DNA of 64,000 nt from Lomentospora prolificans (lineage: Eukaryota; Ascomycota; Sordariomycetes; Microascales; Microascaceae): positions 868,001 to 932,000 of the forward strand of contig JARFXM010000006.1 in NCBI GenBank assembly GCA_029532625.1, written 5' to 3'. Each line of letters begins with the position of its first letter. Positions within the stretch are counted from its first letter, which is position 1. Positions 47,739 to 60,124 of the stretch are shown one piece after another. The notes beneath the pieces were generated by a model that was not told the origin of the DNA, did not search any database, and worked only from the letters and a program-made list of their open reading frames with translations. The position numbers and the translations under genes are program-made.

Positions 47739-49739
47739 GGTGGTTCTGGGAAACTCTCTCCCTGCTGGGCATCTACCGTTCCGATCTCATAAATCTGGGC
47801 CCTTCGAAGGAGTACGTACATAAGAAGAAGGCGATGCTCTTTCGGGGGAGGGCGCGTGCCTTTTCTAGGTCACTACGGCAAGATCGCCTTTCAAAGTAGG
47901 GATAATGGAGAAAGGGATAATGTAGGCTATCCCGAGATTCGAAAGGTCTAAATCCACACCCCCAAGCATGTTAGTGTTGCGCCCACGGATATCACGAGGC
48001 TGGAACTTCGTAATGTCATTGATGCCGGATGGGATCGCGGGGCCGGCTCAAGAATCCGGCCAAAATAACACCGCCAGTCGTGTTGGAGATGCACGAATGA
48101 CCGTTGGTAGACAAAAGATAGGGGTTCAAATAAAGCGTGCGCTTCGTGGCCGGTTTACGGTTCATGAGATACCCTAGTGATGAGCTTGTGAAGATTCAAA
48201 ATCGATGCCGACACGCATTGGGCCATGGTGATAGTGGGTCTTCCCTCCCATGGGCAGGTGCGGTGCCGTAGCCGAGACTAAAATCCTGGATGGTGTGGGA
48301 GTTCGCCAAGAACCGAGGGCTTCAGGGAAACAGTGAGCAGGGGTCTCAATTAGCGACAACCTCTTCTCATGAGGGTTTTGGCGGGAACATCTAAGGGTAG
48401 GACGGAGGCTCCTACCATTAATACGACTGCTCCTGCACAGGTCCGAGGCTTGATGTATCCTCACCGTGGGGACGGGGACGGCCAATCGCAGTCGAGCGTC
48501 TTGTCCTCACGCCTTCGTCGGCGCCAAGCGGCCCCGTACCCCCTTCCTCGTTCCCTTGCCACCCCTCCTTCTCAACTGTCAGTCAAGAGCACCTGCCGCA
48601 GTACAAGCAAGTATCCATGTCAGAAGTCGCTTTCGGGGTACTTCCACAACTTTTTCTTCCGCTTGCGTGTGGGACGGGCATCCACCCGCCCTCCATCTTT
48701 TCGCATCCTTACGTCCCTCCCACCCTCCTTTTTGTGTCGATGAAATGCCAGATGATTCCCAAGCGTTGAGTCATTCCCGGAGCTAAACTCCTCCTAGGCT
48801 GGAGTGGCACGGCTTCCCTTGTGCGCTTGAGCCTGGCATATTGGGTGGCCTGCCCGCTCCAACAACCAGGCAGCCAGCGAGTTCCCCAGGGCTGGTACAG
48901 GTGTACGTGGTAGCTGAATGACTTGCATCGCCTGGGATGGGCTCGGGCTGCCTCACCCTACAGGGACTAGGCTCCTACACAACGGCGGCGACTGTTCCCA
49001 GGGCTGACGCCCACTAATACCGCATCCAACAAGGCGTCTGCTATTATTGATCCTCCTTTGAGACTAATATTGCCCAACATTAATCTATCCCGGTAGTCTC
49101 TTGCTCACTCACAATTGAACTGCCAACGTACCAACTGGCCCCGTGTCGCCCGCGATCGCCCGCAAATGGACATCCAAGCCGCTGCGAGTAAGAGCTGCGG
49201 AGAAAGTGGTCCTGAGAATGCTCTTATTCGCCAGGAGCCCGGCCGAAGCTTCCTTCTCAAGGAGTTTTCTGCAGATCTCGTTGCATATGAGATGAGGTGA
49301 GAAATTTGTATCCCACCCCGTTCCTCCGTTTGATCCTTCCTGGTTGTCGCAGCCTCGCGTCCAAGGTTGCACTTCTATTCAGTCTTGGTTTTCCGCCACG
49401 AGCTAGTCCTGCAAGAGGAGCCTGTCTTGCGTGGCTTAATCAAACGTCACAAAATGAGACTTCAAGTAAACTTCGAGCTGGTCGCCTGCGTCTCTCCTCT
49501 TTCTATCATTAGCATCCCAGATTCGGTCGTCCTGTCACTGCTTCTTAGCCCGACCTAAATGCCTTTAGCCGTCACATAAGGGTTTGGGTTGTAGCTGGCT
49601 CTCAACGGTGGCCAGCACCTTACCCTGAAAGGAAGCAGTGCTATATTCCTTAGCGTCGTTTCCCCGCCTCCCAGAATCGGTGATGAATATTATTAGGTTT
49701 ACACTCGACTTCTGTCTCCTCTGCTGATCTTGCTTTTTA

Positions 49740-49762
49740 TTTTTTTTTTTAAAAAAAAAAAA
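49740..49762. repeat. T11A12 self-complementary tract
   Basis: Eleven T followed immediately by twelve A, a perfect palindrome able to extrude as a cruciform and to exclude nucleosomes. It sits in gene-free DNA. Confidence 0.75.
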
Positions 49763-50405
49763 GAAAAGAAGCAAGAAATATAACACCCACGCGCGACATT
49801 CGACCAATGGCAAACTACAGACTCTAATCTCGATGGCTGTGACCGGCCCCCGGCTGGGTACCCTGCTGCATTCGAGCTCCTGGGGAGGCTAAGATGAGTC
49901 GGGGTTGGCGCGCTGGAGAGTTCGTTATCTTGCTTCCTAGGGTTGTCGTCAGCAAGAGTGGGCTACTTCGGTGCGTCGGACTACTTGCACATCGTAGACA
50001 TGATCAGGATCAAGTGCATGCAGTGTAATCGAGCGCAACATGTGCTCGAGGCGCCGGTTTGCGTGCTTTTCCGCGCCAGTGCCCTTGCCATCATCTGAAG
50101 CTGGCTAGGCCCCACTGGCTGGAATACTGCCAATCAATCACACCGAGAAACATATGTTGGCCAACAAGGTTGAGGTTGAAATCTCGCGGAAAAAGAAGCA
50201 CACCCGAGCCAGAAGGCTAAACCTCTTTGTCGTGCTCATCAGGCGCCCTCCACTCAAAGATCACGGAGAAGTCCGTTTCCAGCTGCCTGCAGCTCGCTCG
50301 TCCTACCTTACCATTTTGGCGAAATACTCCACCATCCTCTAAGCACACCGGGAGTGCAGCTAAACCTGTACGACGCGCGCGAGAGAGCTGAACTGCAGGG
50401 TACGA

Positions 50406-50438
50406 CCCCTTCTGAGCCCCTTCTGAACCCCTTCTGAA
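50406..50438. repeat. three tandem copies of an 11-bp unit
   Basis: CCCCTTCTGAG, CCCCTTCTGAA and CCCCTTCTGAA follow one another without gaps. Only one base differs between copies. Confidence 0.75.
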
Positions 50439-52659
50439 AGCAACTGAAACAGAAACAAACCATTAAAATTATGGTTGGTACGAACAAGCAGCCGCTGGCA
50501 TCGTCCAGCGCAGTTCGAGGGTTTGTCTCAGAAAACGGCGTGGTAATTGCGCGGAGCGGAGCGACCATGTTGAGGAGTCTTTTCCTGCTCTGCTGTATCT
50601 GCGTGTTCTCGGTCCCTTTTCATTCTTACTTTTTTTTTTCCTTTCCTTTCTTCTTCTCTTCTTCTTTCTTGTTTTCTTTTTCTTCCTATTTACTTTTTTG
50701 CTGTTAGGTTCGCCAACTGCGTTAGACAAAAGAAGTTTCTGCTTCGCGATCTCCATGGGAGAGGAGGGTGCCGGGGTCTGAACGATCGTCAAAGGTGAGA
50801 TGTTTGCGGATGGGCGGTGCGATTCGTTTCAGGCAGCTTTCCAGGCCTCTTCCTCACTGAGCCCACAGTAAACTCACGACGCCATTCCACGCGGAATCGC
50901 GTTGCGTTCGCAACGCCGATTCCATCGAGTTGCCATTACCCTGGCATCTCCGCCTCGGTCTATGGAGACCGCGAGCGACATGTGGGTTTCTCCCTGAGAA
51001 TGTGATGAGGGTTGCTTATCTTGTAACTGCCCATGCAGGCTGCAGTACCCCTCCGGGACAGATGACTCGGCTGATGCATGTCTATTCTGCATCAGAACAT
51101 AATGGTAGACAGCAGCGTATCATATCAGTATGAGGGACATGGCTGGGCCAACAATCTCACCTTTTAGTAGTCTCTCCAGACTCACGGTTGGCTTGGGATG
51201 CTTGGAACCTGAGAAGAATAGAAGATTGGTAGGGTTCGGCATCTTCGGCCTCATCTCATGGTTAGCGGGGTATATCCTCAGGCGAAGGATTGGCCGGCCT
51301 GACCTGGGATCTATTTGCAGGGTAGTATCCATATGCATTGCTGAGACCTTGGTTAGCCAAGTCTCAAATTCACGGTCACTTGATCCCCTTTGGAGCCGAG
51401 AGAACTAAATTTGGACGTGTGTACGGAAGGTATTACGAAGTCATTAACCTGAGCGTCCAGGTCCGCGACGCTCGTTGCAAATCGTGAAGCAGACTTTTTC
51501 CAGGAAGAGAGAATAGACCCCCGCGGCACGGATCGCGTTCATTCACAAGTTTACAAGTGAGAAGCAATCGTCTTCTTGATGGAAGAGTGGCATGCAATAG
51601 AATGCTACTATCCTCGACGAACCGTTGTCAATCAATACCGGTGTGCGAGATAATGACAGGGCCCGGCATTGAACTTGCTTTTTCCTCTCTCCTGCGTGCC
51701 CATTCTGTCAAGCGATGCATATGGCAAGGGCACGAGTACGTCTCGCAGGGTAGAGGAAGAGGGCCAGGACGAACATGGCGCTCTCTTTTGTCTGGCGAAA
51801 TGCGATACGACGGCCATATGATGCAACAGTATCAAGGAGCGAGGCCGAGAGATGAAATGGTACCAGGCTGCACCTCGAAGAGCCAAGATCACCAATGTGC
51901 CACTGTTGCTAATTTGCGGGCATAGAAGCCGTGACGAGCGACAGGCCTAAGGCATAAACCGTACTTTTCATCTTAATATTTATATCTTTGTTTTAATCGA
52001 ATACTAGCCTATCGCCCTCAGTATCGGAGGTTGTTGTTTTCTAGTCGCCAGTATGGTGGTATTGAAACATTCGTAAAAAGAAGCATTTCGGGCCGCCCTT
52101 TGTTATCTCGTCTATTTACAGAAGGAGGGGGATCCGCTTGACTGCTCTTCACTATAAGCCAAAATTAATAAAGCCGCTGCCCGCTGGCTGATCGAAACCT
52201 GGGAAGAGCTTGGAGACTTTGCTGGCGTGCCGAGTGCTGCTGTATTTAGCGTTGATTAAGACGGACGTACTGGAAATTTGTGGGTCTATTTTCTCATCTA
52301 CAATTGGCCCGTTCTTTTTATAGACCCACCCCACACCCTTCCCTCGTCCCTTCCCAAGTAACGCAGAGTCCGGGGGAAGGAGGGAGGAACATGACAATGG
52401 AGGGGAAACCGAGGGAGCGCTGTCTTCCGTGTTCACAATGTTTCCGCCAAATGTGTCGACATTTAAGGTGAAGAAGCGGCCTCCAGTGTTACATGGCGTC
52501 CAAAGCGATATTGTTCTGGGACCGGCGCCGACAGCCTTGCAGATGCTGCTGCGGCGATCTGTTGCCAGAGGCATCCTGAAATTTCCGGTGAGAGATTCAA
52601 AATGGTATTATGCACTAGAATCAACCCTTCGAGAAGGGGACGCAAGAAGGAAAACGTGT

Positions 52660-52682
52660 AAAAAAAAAAAAAAAAAAAAAAA
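52660..52682. repeat. A23 homopolymer
   Basis: An uninterrupted run of 23 A; no duplicated flank was noticed on either side. Confidence 0.8.
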
Positions 52683-55267
52683 GTGTCTCAACACCCGTCA
52701 AACCGGGTATGTCAACAATTCCCCTTTTACGCTAACGTACCAGTAGGTTTGTGGCGAAGTAGCGTCTCTGTTGTGGATAGGACTGTCTTACTCTGAGCCC
52801 TGCGGGCGGCGCACGACGGACACGATAATACTTGACGTGATCGAAGATAGTGGACGACGCTAAGAGGTGTCTATCATGTAAGAGATACTGGGGAAAGTTG
52901 GCCACATGGTCTCATGGCAGAGCAGTGAAAGCTCAAGGACGTCAACATTTCCTTGTTTTCCAGGTTTATCAGACCATCGATTACGAAAGTGGTCATCGAT
53001 CCCCAGGTCCTTGATCTTGACACATTTTGCGAATTTCGCCAATGTCACAAAGAATCATTTGACATGTTGAATCCGCTTTGCTCCGCGGCGGATGATGTCT
53101 AGCGGATGCCGATGACGGTAGGAAGCCATATTATCCAGAATCCTGGGGAGTTTGAGGATGTCAGCCCGCAGGCCGTGTCATGGTCACACATGCTGGCTGG
53201 TGCGACAGTTGGGAGTACGAGGAAGCTCCAAGCCTTTGCACGCTAATCTCCCATGGAGAGGATTGTTCAGTCCATCCTGTCGCCTCGATTCGGGCAATGA
53301 TCATCACTCCGCTGGCCGTGCTAATTTGAGCCTCCGGAACCCTGATTCCATGTAAACTAGGTGAAGAGTAATTTCGGAAGCCCTCAAACTTTTACCGTTA
53401 CTCCATTTTTTTTTCCACTCGTCCTATTCCTTTTATTTTGTCGTCTGCCTTTCTCTTTCGTTTTCATTCGATGGCGTTCTACCAGGACAGTTCGTGCTCT
53501 ATACGACAGAAGGAAGGTAAAAATCTAAGCGACATCGATCCATTGATGCGTTTGTGTCATCAAGAGATGCGCAACAAACCGACGTACCGAGGAGCCTCGG
53601 CGTGCGAGGTGTACTTGGATGAGAGCGTTGCATTTTCCAAGGGCGGAATTCTTTGGTGGATATTACTGCACAGGGCATCAATCCTCCCGTCCGGTCTTGT
53701 GTGGTAACGGAAAGCCAGTCCCTGATTTGGAGTGCAGAGGCTAAAATCAACAATTTCTCCCATACAATGGCCGGCTCGTGGACAAGGTTTCTGTCGCACG
53801 TTTGGTCCCCAGTAACGTCAACAGCTGGGCTCTGGGACAAGTATACTTCTAGCGCCAGTGCTGTCGTAATATTACCGTGCCGTATTGATCGATCATAAAA
53901 CGGGGCTCGTTGAGCGATCCCCAAAAAACCTTCAATCCCAACTCAACCCCTGTCCCCCATTTACTTGCATTTGTAAAGTTTACTTTGTACTGGTTTAGTA
54001 AAATCGCGGTTGAGGTAAACTACATGAAGGGAGGGAACCTTGAAGGTAGGGGGGTATCGCCTATTTTTCGTTTGGCCATTGAACCAAGACCAGAAACCCA
54101 ACCCCGGGCCGCCCATCTCCTCCACCCATCCATCTCATTCTTTGGGAGCAGTGCGAGCGCGGCCGTCCATCCATTCCAGAGCCGACTCCGTACTCCTGGC
54201 TGGTCCAAAACACTACCTTACCCTGTCTCCTTCCGTTCCCCACCATCCCCCTCCGCCTGTTTGTTCGCACGTCCAACGCAGCAGAGGGTCTGTCGGGTAT
54301 CCTTGCCCCTGGGACCGGTGCAGGAGGTTCAGGTGCCCCTGTCCTTGTCTATCGAGGCTTCTGATGGGCTGCCTGCTCCCTGTCTGTGTGAAATCAAACC
54401 CCCCCCTCGTGTCCGAAATCTGGGGTTGTGATCGGCTCCCGCTCTGCACCTACCCTAAGCTGGCCCTGCGCCTGTTCCGAACGGCCACACTCGTTCCCTC
54501 CTGGATAGCTATATGATCCTTCGGCAACACACCAGTCCAGCTCTTTACCAAACGTGAGTTTCGTCCGAGATGATTGGCAGTGGAAATTTTGCTGCTTTTT
54601 TCGTCGATTTCGAAGGCGCCGTTAGTTGGCATGCTATAATCCCAAGCCCGCTATCGATCACACCCTTCGGCTGTTTCGACGTAGCGTGGAAGCAAGCGTG
54701 GAGCAAGCGTGTAGCGTGCAGCTAGCTCGTGGCCAGCCAGCTGTCTACAAGTACATCGAGGGCCAGCCTGGCCCAGGTGCCCACCGACGGCATCAACACG
54801 CCGGAGGCGCACGGAGATGGGGAACGATTGAAGTTTGACACTAGCCTGCGATAAGAAGTATGCTTAGCACAGAGTATGGCTGCCAAAACGTTCGTTCCAG
54901 CTCTCTTTTCCCCGCGCAGAGTTCGTGCGGTCTGGAGATGGGCCCCGCCTTCAGACCTCACCTGATCGCTGCCACATCCAGAGGATGAAAACACGTCGAT
55001 CTTAGTCCCCCTTACCTCCACAAACATGCCAAGTTTAGCGCTAATGGATTGCCTCTTCGCCCCGTGGCTCTCCACGCCCATTGTTTTTTTATTTTTTATT
55101 TTTTATTTTTTTTTTTCCTCTTTACCGATATGGTATCCCCCTTCTTGTAGGTGGAGATGGCGGCTTTTATCGCTTCTCTTCTGTCCTGCACACTAACTGG
55201 CAGGCTTCCCACATGGGTCTAAGGATAATTTTTTTACTATGTGCAGTGGGTGTGGACCTGGGTGGAG

Positions 55268-55317
55268 GTGTGTGCGTGTGCGTGTGTGTGTGTGTGTGCG
55301 TGTGTGTGTGTGTGCCT
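55268..55317. repeat. GT microsatellite with GC interruptions
   Basis: About 50 bp of alternating GT with several GC dinucleotides, a Z-DNA-prone tract. The open frame across it (repeated Val-Cys) is a by-product. Confidence 0.8.
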
Positions 55318-55565
55318 GTGCCCCGGGATGCAGAAATGACGGGTGCGATACACTTGCACTCCCATTGTGACGGGACATGGAGAGCCTACTAAATCGATGG
55401 CGGGTTGCCGCAATGCAATACCACACTATTCCAGGGAAGGATAAGGCATATGGCACCTCCTTGTCGAGGGGAATGGGCGAGCAAGGCCAAGGGAAGAGGA
55501 GCGTTCTCTACGACTCTAGAGTAGTAGTGCACTTGTTTCATTGTGGGCAAGGCCCGTAGCAGCAT

Positions 55566-55579
55566 CCCCCCCCCCCCCC
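55566..55579. repeat. C14 homopolymer
   Basis: Fourteen C followed by TTCTCTCT. Its length is prone to sequencing error. Confidence 0.8.
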
Positions 55580-58500
55580 TTCTCTCTGCACATGGCCTCG
55601 GGGTCGCGAGAAAACCGTGCGTGCATCAACGGCGAAATATCGACATTGAGGCTCTATGAACCTCACAGCGGCCCTAATGGAGACCGCACGGCGACAATTC
55701 GAACCATTTCCTGGATTCCAAGAATCATTTACGGCCCCCTTCCCTTCTCCACCCTCCTTGGATTTTTAATAAGAATTGCGTCTTCTGTGGAGAAGGTTTC
55801 CTCGAGAAACGGCGAAACTGGTGTGCCTGGTCTACCCGAGCTGACGGGAAATTTACCAGACAGGACTCTGGTTGCACCGGCTTAATCCCATCCGCCATAT
55901 CCGTATGGTTATATATAGCAAGAGGCAACACAAATGGCTGTACACGCCTGATGCGTAAAAGTTGGATTAGAGGGGCTCGTTTAAATAGAGCCTACCTGCT
56001 GGAACCAGTCCAGATACGGCAGGCAGATAGCCAGCAGGCGAAGGACGTTTCCGAGGTCCTGTAAGCGAGCGCGACCACCACGATGAACCCCGACGCCCAA
56101 CCCTATACCGCTTTTTTCCCTTTTCTTCTTCTTTTTCTTTTTTTGCGAATAAGAAGGCAGACCAACAGGACAACGAGAGTGTCATTCTCGAGCCGGGTGA
56201 AATGCGAGATTGTGAGGGGGCGTGTTAGATCTCACACGCGTCGTACACATGATGGCTCCAAGGATTTCGTCCAAGGGGCAAGCGGCTATATTACTGACGT
56301 GATTCCGGCTGTGAAAAGATGTGTCGAAGATCACCTCACCGGATTGTCCGGATGGAGTCCATGCTGCATATACGCTTGGAATTGTTCTCGTAACAGCGCG
56401 GTGTCATCGTGGGTGATGGATAAGATAATGAGCGTCGTTATTGAGATGACTCAGGATCACTGCAGGCGGAACACTGCCATATTGGTCCGTCATAAGCTCA
56501 GATGGATCGAGTTCCTATGTTGGGGGCGCGCAGAGACCAGAACAACACAGCGTGGGCTAGGTGCGGCACTGTAATTACGTGAATCTGAGGTGAAGGGAAT
56601 GGATATTACCCCAGGAGCGTAGAAACCGCCCTCTCAACCGACCGACGACGTATTCCGCATTAATGGTCATACTGTATACCGCCTCGCCAATAAGTGTCAT
56701 TTAATAGTCCTTCCCGGAAAGGGTATCCCTGCAATCTTGCCTCATCCAGTCAATGCTGTCCTACTTACTACGATGACGCCCCTATCTAGAAATCCCGTCC
56801 CTGTCCCTGCACCCCTCTCTTATCCCATCGCTCAACTTGCCTGCTGTGGGTGCGGCCCTGGAGCAGCTGGCAAGGACCAGGAGAAACAGGTCGGTGCCTT
56901 GGCCCACGCACACACTCGCCACAGTCCTATCGCATTTCTCTGATCGAACTGAAGGCGACAGTGCGAGCGCACCATAACCCCGGTGTCACTCTCCGTCTGG
57001 AAACTGGAGCGGAATGGAGCAAAAGGTAAAGAATAAAAAATAGGGTCCATACTGTACATACTGGACTTTGCTGGCTCTCTTCCCCATCATGGCCAGTCTA
57101 GTATCCGTGCTCTCCATTACCCCGCTCGCACTTTGATCTTGGAATCGTTAGAGGCAATATGCTCGACGAGCTAAGAAACACTAGCCGGCCTGTTAAAGAC
57201 TCGGGATTTAGACAAACAACCGTGCCAGGTCGCTCATGTGGGCTCCCTGCGGACGACTAACAAAAAGTATTTTCTTTCCTGGTCTCCTGCCTCCGCGCAG
57301 AACGTGACCGGTTTTTTTTTGGCCTCAAGAATTCCCTTTGTCGCTGGTGACCTTTTGTCAAGGAAATAGGACGGAGCGCGCGCTCTCCAATAGCCTGGAG
57401 TCTGGATTCTATCATACGCACACACTGGTATGACTAGTTACGCCATGGACGGCCAGGCTCTAACTTGGCTTACCTCGCCTCGCTTTCCAAGGCTTCGATC
57501 TGAAAGTGGACGGACCTAATTTTCTCCCATCACTTGAACTCACTAGCGTGGATATACAATACAGACCAGGGAAACGCGTACAAGTCTGCGCCGTGTCTTG
57601 TTTGGGAGTCGTTGTATTACCATCTCGGAGTCTTTGGCATCGTCGGCTGTCATCAAATCAGCTATCGTTGCCGTCCCTCCGTGGAAGCTCTCGCTCACGG
57701 ATGGGGAATATGTCATAGAGAGCACCAGTCGAATGGCACTCGCATACGCCGTGCGGGTGTTTGGTACGTAGAGTGGATGTTGCCTTGCTCCTTCAAGTAC
57801 ACTCTCCCCGTGCAAAGAGGACAGGGGAGCGAGGGAAAGAAGCATGAAGTAGCGGGAAAAGTACAGATGACCTATGACGACACGAGACCTTTGGCTTCGG
57901 CAGGAGCTCTATATGTGACTTGAATTGCAAAGTATTTCTCGTCGCGCTGGGAACCTGTGCTCATCGTTCATGTCCTCGCCTCGAATAGTTAAACTGCCTT
58001 GTTTCAACCTGTACCTTGGCGACATCGATTTATCTATGGCTATCGCGAGAGTACCTCGGGAGGATATGGACATTCCCATGGACGGCAGGAGGGACTGCAC
58101 ATTGATCCTGTCAGGAAGACAAGACATGTCCGTGCTCCACTTTTGTTCCTCCCTGGTCGGGTTGCATATCACCCCGCCTGTACTCGTATCGTGGTTGTAC
58201 ACTCCACCGGAATTTACGAATACACACCCCTACTGGACCTGCCCTCCTTCCATTCAACTTCGACCCTAGGAAGTGAAAGGCTGATCGGGAGAGACGACGA
58301 AGTGCCTCACTTGCTTCGTTGAGTCAGCCGGCGCGTATCTGGTAATAGTCCCAAAAGATGCCCATGCTATTTCACGCAAGGCTTCCTCATACTCTGAAGG
58401 AAATATCTCGCCTGGAACGACTGCGTTGCTGGCCTCGTGCGCGACGCGTCCTGGACAACTTCTTTGGAATACGAGACTTTGATTGGCAGTTGTATTTTTC

Positions 58501-60124
58501 AAGTCTCAAGTCCCGCGCGCGTCCCCAAACGAAGTACACTTCTCACAGTCGGGGCATGAGAGTGTTGGGGTCATTATTATTATAGATCGCATTGGTGGGT
58601 GAAATCGGGCTTCGAGCAAACGACAGCATTTCCGCGTTCCGTAATCAGGTCTTGAAGGATAACCTTGAGACTTGAGGCGACGGCATGGGGAGACGAAGAG
58701 AGACGGGCTTCATTAAACTACGCTTCTCCTGTCCTTGAGCTTTCCTTTGTCCATTGTCGCGGCTCCCTACACATGATAATACCCCGTTTGCCTGCAACGA
58801 AAGTTACCCCGACTCTGTTCCGCCCCGTCGCTCGTTATAATCCTTCATTTGTAACAACTTCAAGTACAGCGTACGTAAAACTTGGTATCTCCGCCCTGTG
58901 CCGCTTGGTATAATCGCCAGACTCTCTCACCCCTTTCCTCTTTCTGTCTTAACTCTTTCCCTTCTCTCTTCTTTTCCCGATACGAGGGTACACGTACGTC
59001 CACTTGCCTCTCCGCGCGCCCGATCCCAGACCACCTCTTGTGAAGCCTTTTCTTTCCACAAGACGACAAGAAGTCGATCGTGCACACATCCCATTCCGCC
59101 ACTTGTCAAGCGACACCAATTTTCGAGCGAGCCCTACGCCATCAATATTCTATTGACGGCGTTAACTGATCCAGATAATCCTTGATCCCTATTTACTCCG
59201 GTCATTTCCGCGCCGTCGGTCTTGAGCCCCCCGCCTCCCCCTCCCGTCAAACGCTTCCCCCCCCCCTCTCGACATTACATACATGCTTGGCCGCTGCCTG
59301 GGGTTCAGGTCCAACACTTAACGCTCCTGCTCCCTGAACGGCATCCCACATTGTGGGAGTCAGGTCGTCAAGTAGTCAGCACGCACCGTGCCATTCCAGT
59401 GTACACACGCGCTCGCTTCCTCTCTCTCGCTACTTTGGCCTCGTCCGCTGTACATCATCCCTTTGAACCAGTCAGACAAAAGAGGGCTACTGCTACACCA
59501 CACGAACGTCCAGACGGAAATCGCACACACCCCTCCTTGGATTCCTCCGCCCCCCGGAATTGCGTACACGCCCTTTCCCCAAGGCAATCAGGCACACCTC
59601 AACTGCGGAATCCTTGTACGCTAGTACCTCCATCAGTACACTAATTTGCCAGTGCAGGCGAGAGCACACTAGCGTACCTTTTCAAGTACATCGCTACCAT
59701 TGTGAAAGCGATATTCTTAAAAGTCTACATTGTAAGTTGTATTGTCGTCCTCGACCTAGCGAACACTACACCGCATACACTCCCCCAGTCATGTTCCCGC
59801 CATCGCCCTGCGACCCTACTGGAGACCTAATTTCAACCCTGCCTACCCTCTCTTCTTTCCTGTGGTCCCTCCCCTCATCTCTTCGCTTCTCCTCTTATAA
59901 CCGGCCCACTATTTGACACGCCCCCTTCACTCCCCCCAAAGAACCACGCTTCGCTCTTGCGCCAACCATATGCACGAATAATACTGCTTGCATCTCTCCC
60001 TCCACACGCTCCAGATCCAAAGCTTGCTTCTCCCAGCGCGCTCCATCAAAAAGGCCAACCCAACTATCTCACGACACGTCGTTGTTGAGCTTGCCTTTTT
60101 GACGTGCTGGTTGTTGCTGCACTC

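Larger units (their letters stand above)
45384..60124. other. gene-free stretch of about 14.7 kb
   Basis: The first ~0.6 kb should hold the DIS3 promoter and the last ~1 kb the promoter and leader of the RSC7-like gene, where the sequence becomes strongly C/T-rich (about 58900-60120). Between them no frame shows a recognisable domain; the longest (53910-54431, 54040-54516 and 56083-56574, all plus) are not supported by motifs. There is no transposon protein, rRNA or convincing tRNA. Landmarks are the GA/TC inverted pair at 47.66-47.74 kb, T11A12 at 49.74 kb, an 11-bp triple repeat at 50.41 kb, A23 at 52.66 kb, a GT microsatellite at 55.27 kb and C14 at 55.57 kb. Confidence 0.55.

Noticed and set aside
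54040..54516. 158-codon plus-strand frame overlapping another of 173 codons
   Set aside because: Two long frames on the same strand plus antisense frames over one C-rich segment point to low stop-codon density rather than a gene.
56083..56574. 163-codon plus-strand frame with a hydrophobic start and several cysteines
   Set aside because: It superficially resembles a small secreted protein, but the hydrophobic stretch comes from a T/C-rich tract, there is a basic run after it, and no homology or paralogue is visible.
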